NCBI RefSeq assembly: GCF_004353525.1
Contig: NZ_CP085524.1
Span: 124,001-188,000 of the forward strand
From: Zhaonella formicivorans
Lineage (GTDB): Bacteria; Bacillota; DUOV01; Zhaonellaceae
Direction of reading: 5' to 3'
DNA length: 64,000 nucleotides
Each line of letters opens with the position of its first letter. Positions within the stretch are counted from its first letter, which is position 1. A model generated the notes under the pieces. That model did not search any database. It was not told the DNA's origin and was given only the letters and a program-made list of their open reading frames with translations. Of the stretch, positions 18,144 to 26,119 are shown piece after piece. The translations under genes were made by a program, and so were the position numbers.

Positions 18144-19421
18144 ATGGAACAGGGTCAGCAAAAAGGTTTGTTGGAAAATCTTTTAAGGTTCGTCTTGGTC
18201 CTTAGGGGGCTGGGTTTAAAAGTTAGTGCTGCGGAAGTGGCGGACGCCCTGGAGGCATTGCTGCTGGTCAATTTTGCCGACCAAAGTGAGGTGTATCAAG
18301 CCCTGCGTTATACCTTGGTCAAGGAGCAGCGGGGGGAAAAGCTTTTTAAACAAGCTTTTGAGGATTACTTTGCTGCTTTGGGTGAGGTTTCTGAACAAGG
18401 GAAAGGTAATGCGGAATTGTCTTTTCAAGATCAGCCGTTGAACTTAACCCGGGAAGAGCAGGCTGTGTACAGCCGGCTGACCCGGGAACAGCGGCAGGGT
18501 TTACAGGAGTTTTTAGCCCGGAGTTCGGAAGGCAAAAATGTCTCTCCCCGTTTTTTGCCGGTGATTGAAGGGCTGGTCAAGGGACAGCTTGACTATTACA
18601 GACGGCATATGGGGGAAGTTCTTCCAGTAGAGTTTACCGGCGACGAGAAGCTGGACAGCATACTTCTTAATATCAGCCAACAATTACCGGAATACGAGGA
18701 ACTGTTAAGCAGGGACATGGGCTTATTTTCCCAGGATGATTTGACCAGGGTAAAAAGGGTTATTAACAAATTAACCCGTAAGCTCTCCCACGGCTTTAAC
18801 CGCAGGAAGCGGCAGTCCAACCGGGCCGGGATGCTGGATCTGCGCAACAGCATCCGCCATAGCATTCAACATGGCGGCACTATATTTAAAATCAAATATC
18901 GCCAAAAAAGACAACGCAAACCCGATTTAATGCTTTTATGTGATATCTCCGGCTCCATGGAAAGGTATAGCTCTTTTGTACTGCAGTTCTGCTACTGCTT
19001 AAACCGTGTATTCCAAAAAATGGACACTTTTGTTTTTGCCGAAAAGCTGGCTTTGGGAGGTCCAGGGCTGAAAAACAGCGAAACCATGGAAAAAGAATTG
19101 CAGTTGGCCAAACAGGAATGCGGTCGAGGTACCAACGTGGGCCGGAGTTTACAGGAACTGCAGCAAAACTTTCACAGGTTTTTGGGCAAAAATAGAGTGA
19201 TCGTGGTAGTCAGCGATGCCAAAACTATGGAATCTCAGTTGGCCGCAGCAGAGCTTAAAAAGTTGGCCGGCAAGGCCAAGGACATCATTTGGCTGAATCC
19301 ATTGGCAAAAAGCGAATGGGAGCGGTACAACGCTGTTAAAATGCTGCGCAAGTACTGCCGCATGGAGGAATGCAGCACCTTGGCCCAGTTAGACAGCGCC
19401 ATGCGCAAAGCATTAATTTAG
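18144..19421 (+). CDS. CoxE-like VWA domain protein
   Basis: 425 residues. N-terminal two thirds are charged and helical; the C-terminal VWA domain carries the MIDAS motif DISGSMERYSSF (about residue 269), a Thr in GRGTNVGRS and an Asp in VVVVSDAKT. This arrangement matches CoxE / YehP-like partners of MoxR ATPases. The gene starts one base after the ATPase stop with no own promoter, so both are one transcript. Likely role: metal-dependent substrate recognition for the ATPase. No obvious terminator follows within 100 bases. Confidence 0.87.
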   Translation: MEQGQQKGLLENLLRFVLVLRGLGLKVSAAEVADALEALLLVNFADQSEVYQALRYTLVKEQRGEKLFKQAFEDYFAALGEVSEQGKGNAELSFQDQPLNLTREEQAVYSRLTREQRQGLQEFLARSSEGKNVSPRFLPVIEGLVKGQLDYYRRHMGEVLPVEFTGDEKLDSILLNISQQLPEYEELLSRDMGLFSQDDLTRVKRVINKLTRKLSHGFNRRKRQSNRAGMLDLRNSIRHSIQHGGTIFKIKYRQKRQRKPDLMLLCDISGSMERYSSFVLQFCYCLNRVFQKMDTFVFAEKLALGGPGLKNSETMEKELQLAKQECGRGTNVGRSLQELQQNFHRFLGKNRVIVVVSDAKTMESQLAAAELKKLAGKAKDIIWLNPLAKSEWERYNAVKMLRKYCRMEECSTLAQLDSAMRKALI

Positions 19422-19496
19422 TCGCCAGTGCCTGGCAGGTTTGCTGACGTAAAAGAAAAAAATTATAAAATCGAAGCAAAAATTTTACCAAAACAA

Positions 19497-19525
19497 TTGC
19501 AAGCGTAATATAATATAAGTATAAT
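19497..19525 (+). promoter_or_regulatory. Sigma-A promoter of the methyltransferase / Cys-peptide / radical SAM operon
   Basis: TTGCAA (19497-19502), 17-bp spacer, TATAAT (19520-19525). Confidence 0.75.
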
Positions 19526-19536
19526 TATACATAAAT

Positions 19537-19555
19537 AATACCCGTAAGGGGTATT
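19537..19555 (+). promoter_or_regulatory. CsoR/CstR-like operator
   Basis: Perfect inverted repeat AATACCC-GTAAG-GGGTATT, starting about 12 bases after the -10 element and ending 14 bases before the start codon. The layout TACCC...GGGTA resembles operators of CsoR-family repressors (copper sensor CsoR, persulfide sensor CstR). A repressor here would block early elongation. No csoR-like gene is in the window. Confidence 0.6.
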
Positions 19556-19569
19556 TTGGAGTGTTTAAC

Positions 19570-20214
19570 ATGGTGTCAGAACAGGCAATCAGAGAAGCAA
19601 TTATTGCCAGGTATACCGCGGAAGCGGGGCTTGAGGGTTGCTTAAGCTGCGGCACAGTTTTAAATGATGCTCTGGTCAAGTCTGGGGAGACAGTGCTGGA
19701 CCTGGGGTGCGGTAAAGGGTATGATGTGATCAATGCGGCCCGGTTAACCGGTGAGGAAGGAAAAGTATACGGCTTGGATTTAACCCCAGCCATGCTGGAG
19801 GCAGCCAGAGCAAATGCCCGGAAAGAGTCGGTAGCGAATGTGGAATTTATCCAGGCGGCTCTGGAGGAAATTCCTTTGCCGGACGCAAGCATTGACTTAG
19901 TCATCAGCAACTGTACCATTAACCACAGTTTAAATAAGCTTCAAGCCTATCGGGAAATTTACCGGGTTTTAAAGCCAGGGGGGAGATTTGTGATTTCCGA
20001 TGTAATGGCGGAAGAGCCCCTTCCTCCGGAAGTAGTGCAAGATCCCCAAGCCTGGGCGGAATGTTACGGCGGCGCTTTACCGGCAGCAGCATACTATGAT
20101 CTAATTAAAATGGCAGGTTTTCTACATATTTATACCTTAAAAAGCAGATCCTATCTAAAAAACGGGCATAAAATGACAAGCCGTACGTTGCATGCATTTA
20201 AGCCGGGAGAGTAG
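19570..20214 (+). CDS. ArsM-like SAM-dependent methyltransferase
   Basis: 214 residues, class I methyltransferase with VLDLGCGKGYDV (motif I) around residue 42. Three Cys positions agree with the As(III)-binding cysteines of ArsM: one in the N-terminal LSCGT (Cys27), one in ISNCTIN (Cys115) and one in AECYGGAL (Cys165). It is shorter than typical ArsM (about 260-380 residues) because the C-terminal part is missing. It may methylate arsenite or another thiol-bound metalloid or a peptide thiol. ATG 19570 follows TTGGAG; GTG 19561 lies inside that site. First gene of the operon leading to the Cys-rich peptide and radical SAM enzyme. Confidence 0.8.
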   Translation: MVSEQAIREAIIARYTAEAGLEGCLSCGTVLNDALVKSGETVLDLGCGKGYDVINAARLTGEEGKVYGLDLTPAMLEAARANARKESVANVEFIQAALEEIPLPDASIDLVISNCTINHSLNKLQAYREIYRVLKPGGRFVISDVMAEEPLPPEVVQDPQAWAECYGGALPAAAYYDLIKMAGFLHIYTLKSRSYLKNGHKMTSRTLHAFKPGE

Positions 20215-20259
20215 CAGAGGAGCGACGGTTATTTTAGGGAACTGAAAGGAGGTGTGACT

Positions 20260-20385
20260 ATGAAAGCTCTAACCCAGGTCAAACTAGGTAAAAAAGAGCA
20301 AAGCTGCTGCTGCGGCAAAAATGAGTTTACAGTAGCCCAGTGTTGTTCCAAATCATCCAAAATTATTGCCGGGTGCCACGACTGA
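20260..20385 (+). CDS. 41-residue Cys-rich peptide, candidate modified-peptide precursor
   Basis: Small gene with an excellent ribosome site (AAAGGAGGTG, 6 bases before ATG 20260). The peptide has a Lys-rich N-terminal half without Cys (residues 1-15) and a C-terminal half with six Cys: 16-18 (SCCCG), 28-29 (QCCS) and 39 (GCHD end). Leader-like half plus Cys-rich core, followed by a SPASM radical SAM enzyme and thiol-redox enzymes, is the layout of a ribosomally made, post-translationally modified peptide. An alternative is a metal- or arsenic-binding metallothionein-like peptide. No known family recognised. Stops are TGA then TAA. Confidence 0.7.
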   Translation: MKALTQVKLGKKEQSCCCGKNEFTVAQCCSKSSKIIAGCHD

Positions 20386-20420
20386 TAAGATTGGGGTACA
20401 GTTCGGCAGCACTTTTTGCT

Positions 20421-20467
20421 GTATAGGAAACTTTGCTTGCATAAAATCTGTGGATAGTTTCCTATAC
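20421..20467 (+). repeat. Perfect 12-bp inverted repeat between peptide and maturase genes
   Basis: GTATAGGAAACT (20421-20432) and AGTTTCCTATAC (20456-20467) flank a 23-base loop. No T-run follows, so it is more likely an mRNA-stabilising or processing hairpin than a terminator. A small CAGCA-CTTTT-TGCTG hairpin abuts it on the left (20407-20421). Confidence 0.85.
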
Positions 20468-20549
20468 AAGGGGGATTGTCAAGGGGTAAGCTCCAAGGGG
20501 GCAGCTTCTGTCTCCTTGCTTCCTCCTTCCGGCAGGGAGGTTAGTGAAA

Positions 20550-21905
20550 GTGAGTTATGTTAGTAAATATAATCTGGTTCTGGAGAATAGGGTAAGAGCA
20601 GGGGAATACTTGCTCTACAATCCGCTTTCCGGCGCTGTAGATTTGGCTGATGCTTCGGAAATAAGGGCCTTGGAGGACATTGTAAGTGGCAGTGAACCGG
20701 AAAGGGAATTTATAGAATACCTCAGGTCCAGAGGTTATGTATTCGATTCCAAAGAAGAAGAAGATGAGCTTATAGCTTTCAAATATAAAGAGTTTCAGGA
20801 GGCCATGGCTCAGTCGCCGGTACAGCTGTTTCTGATACCGACTTATGGCTGTAATTTGGCTTGCACTTACTGCTTCCAGGAAGGTATTAAAAAGAAAAAA
20901 GCGCTGATTGATTCCGCAACTATTGAAGCTTTTTTCACCAGTGTGGATAAAAAGTTTGGTTCGGCTCCGGTTAAGCCATTCGTTACATTGTTTGGTGGCG
21001 AGCCATTAATTGATACTCCCAACCACCGGGAGGCAATAAGGCAAATCATTGCCGGCTGCAATGAACGGGGATATGAACTGGCTGTGGTCACTAACGGGTA
21101 TGATCTTAAAGAATATCTGGATCTGCTTGGTCAGGCGGCAATCAAGGAAATTCAAGTTACTTTGGACGGTGACCGCGAAACCCATGATGCCAGGAGGTTT
21201 ACTAAGGGCCGAGAAGGAACTTTTGACAAAATCTTGGAAAGTCTGTCAGGAGCTGTAGAGCGGGGTTTTCCGATTAATTTGCGCACTGTGGTAGACAAAT
21301 CCAACCTGATGGGACTGGTCAAATTGGCTGAACTATTGGATGCTAAGGGTTGGCTTGATTTACCCCAGGAGAGGTTTAAGACCCAAATCGGGAGAAACTA
21401 TGAACTGATTGATGCTAACTGTTCCGAGGGACTGCTTTCCCAGCTGGAGCTTTGGCAAAATGTTGTTAAGTTGAGCGAAAATTACCCGCTTTTGCGCAAA
21501 TTTCACCAGCCGCAGTTTAAAGGCATGAAATATCTGGTATTAACAGGCGAAACTTCTCTGCCCAGCTTTGACACCTGTCCGGCATGCAAGGGAGAGTGGG
21601 TTTACGACTTGTACGGAGATATATACGGTTGTACCGCCAGCTGTGGCCGGGAAGAATATAAGTTGGGTACCTTTTATCCTGCAGAGCAGCTGGACATGAA
21701 GCAGGTTGAGCAGTGGACCGGCCGGAATGTGCTGCAGATGGAAGAGTGCCGTGATTGCCCGACCAGCCTGATCTGCGGTGGCGGCTGCGGTGTGGTGGCC
21801 AAAGAGAAGAATGGCATAATCTTGAGCCCTGACTGTCGGCCTATCAAGGAATTGCTGGAACTGGGCATGGAGTATTATCGGGAAGAACTTCTCAAGTTAG
21901 GATAG
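20550..21905 (+). CDS. Radical SAM / SPASM domain enzyme, probable peptide maturase
   Basis: About 451 residues. N-terminal region (1-85, YNLVLENRVRAGEYLLYNPL) resembles the leader-binding or pre-SAM region of SPASM maturases; the radical SAM CxxxCxxC is at Cys101, 105 and 108 (CNLACTYC); GGEPL, TNGYDL and the barrel follow. The C-terminal SPASM region holds nine Cys (about 343, 346, 361, 365, 400, 403, 409, 413, 429), enough for two auxiliary 4Fe-4S clusters. Such enzymes modify peptides (thioether or carbon bonds) or activate enzymes. GTG 20550 is favoured because GGGAGG at 20535-20540 is 9 bases upstream; GTG 20544 is the alternative. It sits between the Cys-rich peptide and thioredoxin genes. 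Confidence 0.88.
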   Translation: MSYVSKYNLVLENRVRAGEYLLYNPLSGAVDLADASEIRALEDIVSGSEPEREFIEYLRSRGYVFDSKEEEDELIAFKYKEFQEAMAQSPVQLFLIPTYGCNLACTYCFQEGIKKKKALIDSATIEAFFTSVDKKFGSAPVKPFVTLFGGEPLIDTPNHREAIRQIIAGCNERGYELAVVTNGYDLKEYLDLLGQAAIKEIQVTLDGDRETHDARRFTKGREGTFDKILESLSGAVERGFPINLRTVVDKSNLMGLVKLAELLDAKGWLDLPQERFKTQIGRNYELIDANCSEGLLSQLELWQNVVKLSENYPLLRKFHQPQFKGMKYLVLTGETSLPSFDTCPACKGEWVYDLYGDIYGCTASCGREEYKLGTFYPAEQLDMKQVEQWTGRNVLQMEECRDCPTSLICGGGCGVVAKEKNGIILSPDCRPIKELLELGMEYYREELLKLG

Positions 21906-21915
21906 AGGTGATAAA

Positions 21916-23190
21916 ATGAGTGATTTAATCAGTTATATTAGTGCTGCAGATTTTCAACAAGAGGTTTTAGAATCAAGCTTGCCGGTGGCAGTTGATTTTT
22001 ACTCGGAGGATTGCCCTCCTTGCGCCCAGCTGGCGCCCATTTATGAAAAACTGGCCCAAAAATACGGCAGCAAGATGAAATTTGTAAAGATCTTGCGCCA
22101 GGCTAACCGGGAACTGGCATTGCAATTAGGTGTAAAGAGCAGCCCGACAGTTTTGTTTTTCCAGAACGGTAAGGAGATCGGCAGCCGGTTTACCGGCTAT
22201 ATCAAGAAAGCGGAATTACGGCAAGCTGTGGAAAAGATCCTGGGGATCGATGAAACAAACAGGGATATGACAGTGGAAGAGTGTGATGTCTTGATCCTGG
22301 GTGGAGGTCCGGCCGGATTAACTGCCGGTATTTATACAGGCAGGGCTAAGCTTAAGACCATCATTGTTGACGAAGGTCTGGCAGGAGGTCAGGCGGCAAC
22401 TACCTACCATATTGCCAATTACCCCGGCACCGGTGAGGTTGTGCGCGGCAATGAGCTGATGGCCAAAATGGCTGAACAGGCCAGGAGTTTTGGAGTACGG
22501 ATTGAAGAGTTGAAAGAAGTCTCGGAAGTTGATTTAAATGGCCCGGTGAAAAGGATTCAGACTGAAGACGTAGTATATTATGCTAAGAGCGTGATTATCG
22601 CTACCGGGGCAGAACCAAGGAAGCTGCCGGCGGAAGGGGAAGACCTATTCAGGGGTCGGGGTGTCCACTACTGCGCCACCTGCGACGGGATCATGTACGA
22701 AGGGAAACACGTGGTTGTGGTAGGCGGTGGCAACAGCGCTGTGGAAGAAGCGGTCTACCTAACCCGCTTTGCCGACAAAATTACCATTATTCATGAATTT
22801 GATCACTTCCAGGCTTCCAAAACGGCTCAGGAAGAAGCTTTTAAGAACCCGAAAATCGATATAATCTGGGGGGCCCATGTTAAAAAAGTTCTGGGAGAAG
22901 GCCACTTGCAAGGCGTTGTCTATCAGGACCTGGCCAGCGGAGAGATGCATGAGCTGGCAGCAGACGGTGTTTTTGTTTACATCGGTACTCAGCCCCGCAC
23001 CGGCTTGTTTAAAGAACAACTAGATTTGAACCAATATGGGTATATTAAAACTGATGAAGAAATGCAGACAGCTATTCCAGGTGTGTTTGCGGCCGGCGAT
23101 GTCCGGGTTAAAGGAGTACGGCAGGTAATAACCGCCTGCGGAGATGGCTGCATAGCCGCCCTCAGCGCGGAAAAATATTTAGCACAATGA
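21916..23190 (+). CDS. Thioredoxin-thioredoxin reductase fusion
   Basis: 424 residues: an N-terminal thioredoxin fold (1-110) with an unusual CPPC motif (Cys33, Cys36, replacing WCGPC), a short linker, and a complete thioredoxin reductase-like flavoprotein (about 122-424) with GGGPAGLTAG for FAD, the redox pair CATC (Cys253, Cys256), and VVVGGGNSAVEEA for NAD(P)H. It would move electrons from NAD(P)H through its own disulfide to its own or a separate thioredoxin. ATG 21916 follows GAGGTGAT, 10 bases after the radical SAM stop. A free thioredoxin follows. Fusions usually put thioredoxin at the C-terminus (mycobacterial type); here it is N-terminal. Confidence 0.92.
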   Translation: MSDLISYISAADFQQEVLESSLPVAVDFYSEDCPPCAQLAPIYEKLAQKYGSKMKFVKILRQANRELALQLGVKSSPTVLFFQNGKEIGSRFTGYIKKAELRQAVEKILGIDETNRDMTVEECDVLILGGGPAGLTAGIYTGRAKLKTIIVDEGLAGGQAATTYHIANYPGTGEVVRGNELMAKMAEQARSFGVRIEELKEVSEVDLNGPVKRIQTEDVVYYAKSVIIATGAEPRKLPAEGEDLFRGRGVHYCATCDGIMYEGKHVVVVGGGNSAVEEAVYLTRFADKITIIHEFDHFQASKTAQEEAFKNPKIDIIWGAHVKKVLGEGHLQGVVYQDLASGEMHELAADGVFVYIGTQPRTGLFKEQLDLNQYGYIKTDEEMQTAIPGVFAAGDVRVKGVRQVITACGDGCIAALSAEKYLAQ

Positions 23191-23210
23191 TGAAAGTGAG
23201 GTAATTCAAG

Positions 23211-23531
23211 ATGAGCATTGTAAAAGTAACTGACAGCAATTTTAAAACAGAGGTACTGGAATCCGAAAAGCCTGTATTAGTTGACTTTTGGGCTGAGTGG
23301 TGCGGTCCTTGCCGGATGGTGGCCCCTGTAGTGGAGGCAGTGGCCCAGGAGTACGGAGATAGGCTGAAAGTCGCCAAATTAAATGTGGATGAAAACCCGC
23401 TTACCGCCAGCCAGTATGGAATTATGAGCATTCCCTCCTTGTTCATCTTCAAGGACGGCGAAATTGCCAACCGCATGGTAGGGTATATGCCAAAAGAGAA
23501 GCTGAAGCAGTCCATCGATCAAACGATATAA
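23211..23531 (+). CDS. trxA: Thioredoxin
   Basis: 106 residues, complete thioredoxin with [13 protein letters not shown] (Cys31, Cys34) and the cis-Pro loop MSIPSLF. ATG follows GTGAGGTAATTCAAG. Last gene of the methyltransferase-peptide-radical SAM operon, ended by a strong convergent terminator. It probably receives electrons from the upstream fusion reductase and may reduce the Cys-rich peptide or the radical SAM enzyme's substrate (inference). Confidence 0.95.
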   Translation: MSIVKVTDSNFKTEVLESEKPVLVDFWAEWCGPCRMVAPVVEAVAQEYGDRLKVAKLNVDENPLTASQYGIMSIPSLFIFKDGEIANRMVGYMPKEKLKQSIDQTI

Positions 23532-23571
23532 TCTGCAGTGCTTGTAACTATCAGCTAAAAAACACAGAATT

Positions 23572-23598
23572 AAAGGTGCAGTTTTGTGCTGCACCTTT
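23572..23598. terminator. Bidirectional terminator between convergent genes
   Basis: AAAGGTGCAG-TTTTGTG-CTGCACCTTT with A-run on one side and T-run on the other; serves both trxA (+) and the GH57 gene (-). Confidence 0.92.
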
Positions 23599-23602
23599 TT
23601 TG

Positions 23603-25225
23603 CTAAATAGCTGATGGCTGTAAGCTACCCACTTCCGCCTGGTGAGAGCGGTAAACCCGATAGTCCATTTCCGGAAAGATGTTATCCTTTAATTCAATTT
23701 TTCTCAGCCAAGCCCTGTCGATTTCTCCCCGCTGCAGGCTTTCATAAAGCCTGTTAAACCGCCCGATATGCTCTACGGTACGCTTTTTGGCATAGTCAAC
23801 CATCGTGCCGGTTTTCATGATGAAGGCCCAATCACTGCTTTGGGCGAGCAGCAGTTCCCGGGCAGCCTGGTTTAGAGCCCGTTTCTGTACAGGATCGGGT
23901 TGTATAAACGTATCAGCTAGCTGGACCATTTTTTCACCTGCCCGATGCAGGTGGCGGTAGATCCAGTCGTTGGAGCCTTCCAGCCAGACTTCGTTATACC
24001 CGTTATTGCCCCAACTGGAAAGGCAGGGGGTGGAGGGCTGAAGTTTCGGGTGCTCAGCCAGGTAGTCCGAAGGCGTAGCAAGCCGGAAGGTTTCCTGATC
24101 GTAGGCCACCTTCCGTAACAGGAAATCAAGCCATAGGGGTCCCTCAAACCACCAGTGGCCGAAAAGTTCGGCATCGTAAGGCGAAACAACAATAGGATCA
24201 TGCTCCATGTGGCAGGCCAGGAATTCCAGCTGTTTTTGCCGGTTGAACATGAAGTTGCCGGCGTGAATGGCTGCTTTTTCCCGCGCCCATTCCGGTTTGT
24301 AAGGCTCTTTCCAATCCCCCTTGCCTGTAATCCGGTAATATTTAAAACCTGTGTCGATGCGAATTCCGTCTGGGTGAATATAATCTTTAATGTACTCATA
24401 ATCTAAATCATAGCCTATATCCCTGTAGAACTCGCGGTAATCGTAGTCACCGGGATAGCCTTCCGAGGCGCTCCAAACCTGCACCGATGATTCCACATCC
24501 CTGCCAAAAACTGCTGTTCCGGATGGACAGCGAACGGGCATGTAAATGCCATAACGGGGACGAGGTGTTGCAAAAAGCAAACCATGGGAATCTACAAAGA
24601 AATAGCCTAATCCTTCTTTGGCTAAAATATCATCTATGCCAGGGGCATAACCGCATTCCGGCAACCAGATTCCTTGCGGAACTTTGCCAAAATGCTGCCG
24701 GTATGTTTGCATGGCTAGTTTTACCTGGGCTGTAATGACTTGGGGCTGAAGGTTTAATAAGGGGAAATATCCATGAGTACCGGCACAGGTGATGATTTCC
24801 AAATTACCGTTATCCTGCAATTTCTTAAAGCCTTGCAAGATATTGCGTTTATAGCGTTCTAAATAAGTATTGCTTGCTTTTTGCAAGAGTTCTTGGTACA
24901 TTTTGGCCAGATTATGAAAATGAGGCTCGTGTTTTGTACGGGCCACTTCCCGCTCCGCTAATTCCAGGCACATCTCTAAATGCTTTTGATATTTATCTTG
25001 CAGAAATTCATCGGTTAGCATAGACAGCAGAGTTGGGCTGAAGGAAATGGTTAAGCGGTAAGGTACTCCTTCCTCACTTAACCTTTCCAAGACATGGAGC
25101 AGGGGCAGATATGTTTCGGTGATAGCCTCATACAGCCATCGCTCCTCCAGGTATCCTTCTTTTTCCGGGTGACGTACATAGGGTAAGTGGGCATGTAAAA
25201 CCAATGCCATGTAGCCTTTAGCCAA
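23603..25225 (-). CDS. GH57 family 1,4-alpha-glucan branching enzyme (DUF1957 type)
   Basis: 540 residues. It transfers alpha-1,4-glucan segments to make alpha-1,6 branches in glycogen. Start motif KGYMALVLHAHLPYVRHPE is the first conserved region of GH57; the nucleophile Glu is in WLPECGYAPG and the acid Asp in VSPYDAELFGHWW. C-terminal DUF1957-like region GSNDWIYRHLHRA is present. TTG 25225 is chosen since AAGGA lies 9 bases upstream; ATG 25234 touches that site. It follows the DUF4912 gene by 14 bases in one operon and, with the GT4 enzyme and GH15 glucosidase nearby, suggests a glycogen-like store. Confidence 0.9.
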   Translation of the reverse strand: MAKGYMALVLHAHLPYVRHPEKEGYLEERWLYEAITETYLPLLHVLERLSEEGVPYRLTISFSPTLLSMLTDEFLQDKYQKHLEMCLELAEREVARTKHEPHFHNLAKMYQELLQKASNTYLERYKRNILQGFKKLQDNGNLEIITCAGTHGYFPLLNLQPQVITAQVKLAMQTYRQHFGKVPQGIWLPECGYAPGIDDILAKEGLGYFFVDSHGLLFATPRPRYGIYMPVRCPSGTAVFGRDVESSVQVWSASEGYPGDYDYREFYRDIGYDLDYEYIKDYIHPDGIRIDTGFKYYRITGKGDWKEPYKPEWAREKAAIHAGNFMFNRQKQLEFLACHMEHDPIVVSPYDAELFGHWWFEGPLWLDFLLRKVAYDQETFRLATPSDYLAEHPKLQPSTPCLSSWGNNGYNEVWLEGSNDWIYRHLHRAGEKMVQLADTFIQPDPVQKRALNQAARELLLAQSSDWAFIMKTGTMVDYAKKRTVEHIGRFNRLYESLQRGEIDRAWLRKIELKDNIFPEMDYRVYRSHQAEVGSLQPSAI

Positions 25226-25239
25226 AAAACTCATCCTTT

Positions 25240-25926
25240 CTAATGTTTCTGCTCCATTTGAGTTGAACCGGAGGGCCAAACCGAAGGGCCCAAGGCAGAG
25301 TGTAAACTCTGCCAGACAATTTCATGCGGCGGCCATTCAGGGTCGATGATTTCCGATACTCCATCTGCTGGCGTGGAAACCTGGTTGGAGCGAACCAGGG
25401 GGTAAAAACTACCCTCAAATGTTCTACCTACCTCGACTATAAAGCTGTTTTTAGGTTTTCCTACTTTAATGTACCAGTTGGCAGCTTCATCATGGATTGG
25501 GATATCGAAATAAGGCGCCCGGTGGAGTGGCTCATTGGTCACGTTATATACCCTGAGCACAGGACTGGATTTAGACCAAACCTCAGGGTCTTTAGTTGTT
25601 TCAACGAATTCCTTTTTAGCTTCCTCGCCGATATCCCAGTAGGCGTAAATCCAATAAGGATCCTTTACTAACAGCACCGCTTTGCTTTCTCCATACAAAG
25701 TCGGCAAAAAATAATCCGGTTCATCCCAAGTAAAATCACTTTCCTCTTTGCTCCGGTGAAAATCAATTTCCTCGGCAAATTCGGTATCGGCATAACCATG
25801 GCCTTGAGTGCCGAGCAAAGGTTTTTTTTGGATGACCGGTTGAGCTTGGTTGCGAATGCTGTAGATGGTGAAACTTGCAACAACCACGAACAGCAGGATA
25901 ATTATGAAGGTTAATAAAGTCAGCAT
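25240..25926 (-). CDS. DUF4912 protein with N-terminal membrane anchor
   Basis: About 228 residues. One strongly hydrophobic segment (about residues 2-22, LLTFIIILLFVVVASF) anchors the protein; the rest is a DUF4912 domain with LLVKDPYWIYAYWDI and the tail ending EWPPHEIVWQSL. DUF4912 proteins are regularly found beside GH57 branching enzymes in Firmicutes and may bind polysaccharide. ATG 25926 is chosen because AAAGGAG stands 9 bases upstream; a longer TTG form starts at 25947. First gene of the operon that continues into the branching enzyme. Confidence 0.82.
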   Translation of the reverse strand: MLTLLTFIIILLFVVVASFTIYSIRNQAQPVIQKKPLLGTQGHGYADTEFAEEIDFHRSKEESDFTWDEPDYFLPTLYGESKAVLLVKDPYWIYAYWDIGEEAKKEFVETTKDPEVWSKSSPVLRVYNVTNEPLHRAPYFDIPIHDEAANWYIKVGKPKNSFIVEVGRTFEGSFYPLVRSNQVSTPADGVSEIIDPEWPPHEIVWQSLHSALGPSVWPSGSTQMEQKH

Positions 25927-26119
25927 ACTCTCATTCTCCTTTTGCAATTGGTTTATAATCGCTTACAGTAAATTGGAAAAAGCACTATAGAAAGGCTTTT
26001 TATAATAATCGAAGTTAAGTGGAATAATGGTAAAGAGAGTTTGGCTAAAATTTATTATGTCCAGAAAACAAAGGTTTATTTGATCCGTTAGCATAAATAC
26101 TCTGAAAGGAGAGGAGACT

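Noticed and set aside
20383-20388. TGA of the Cys-rich peptide as a selenocysteine codon
   Set aside because: Reading through adds only one residue before an immediate TAA, and no clear SECIS-like hairpin at the right distance could be defined (the small hairpins there are mutually exclusive).
23553-23620. Additional inverted repeat CTATCAGCTA / TAGCTGAT around the trxA terminator
   Set aside because: Short and overlapping a clear bidirectional terminator; no separate role supported.
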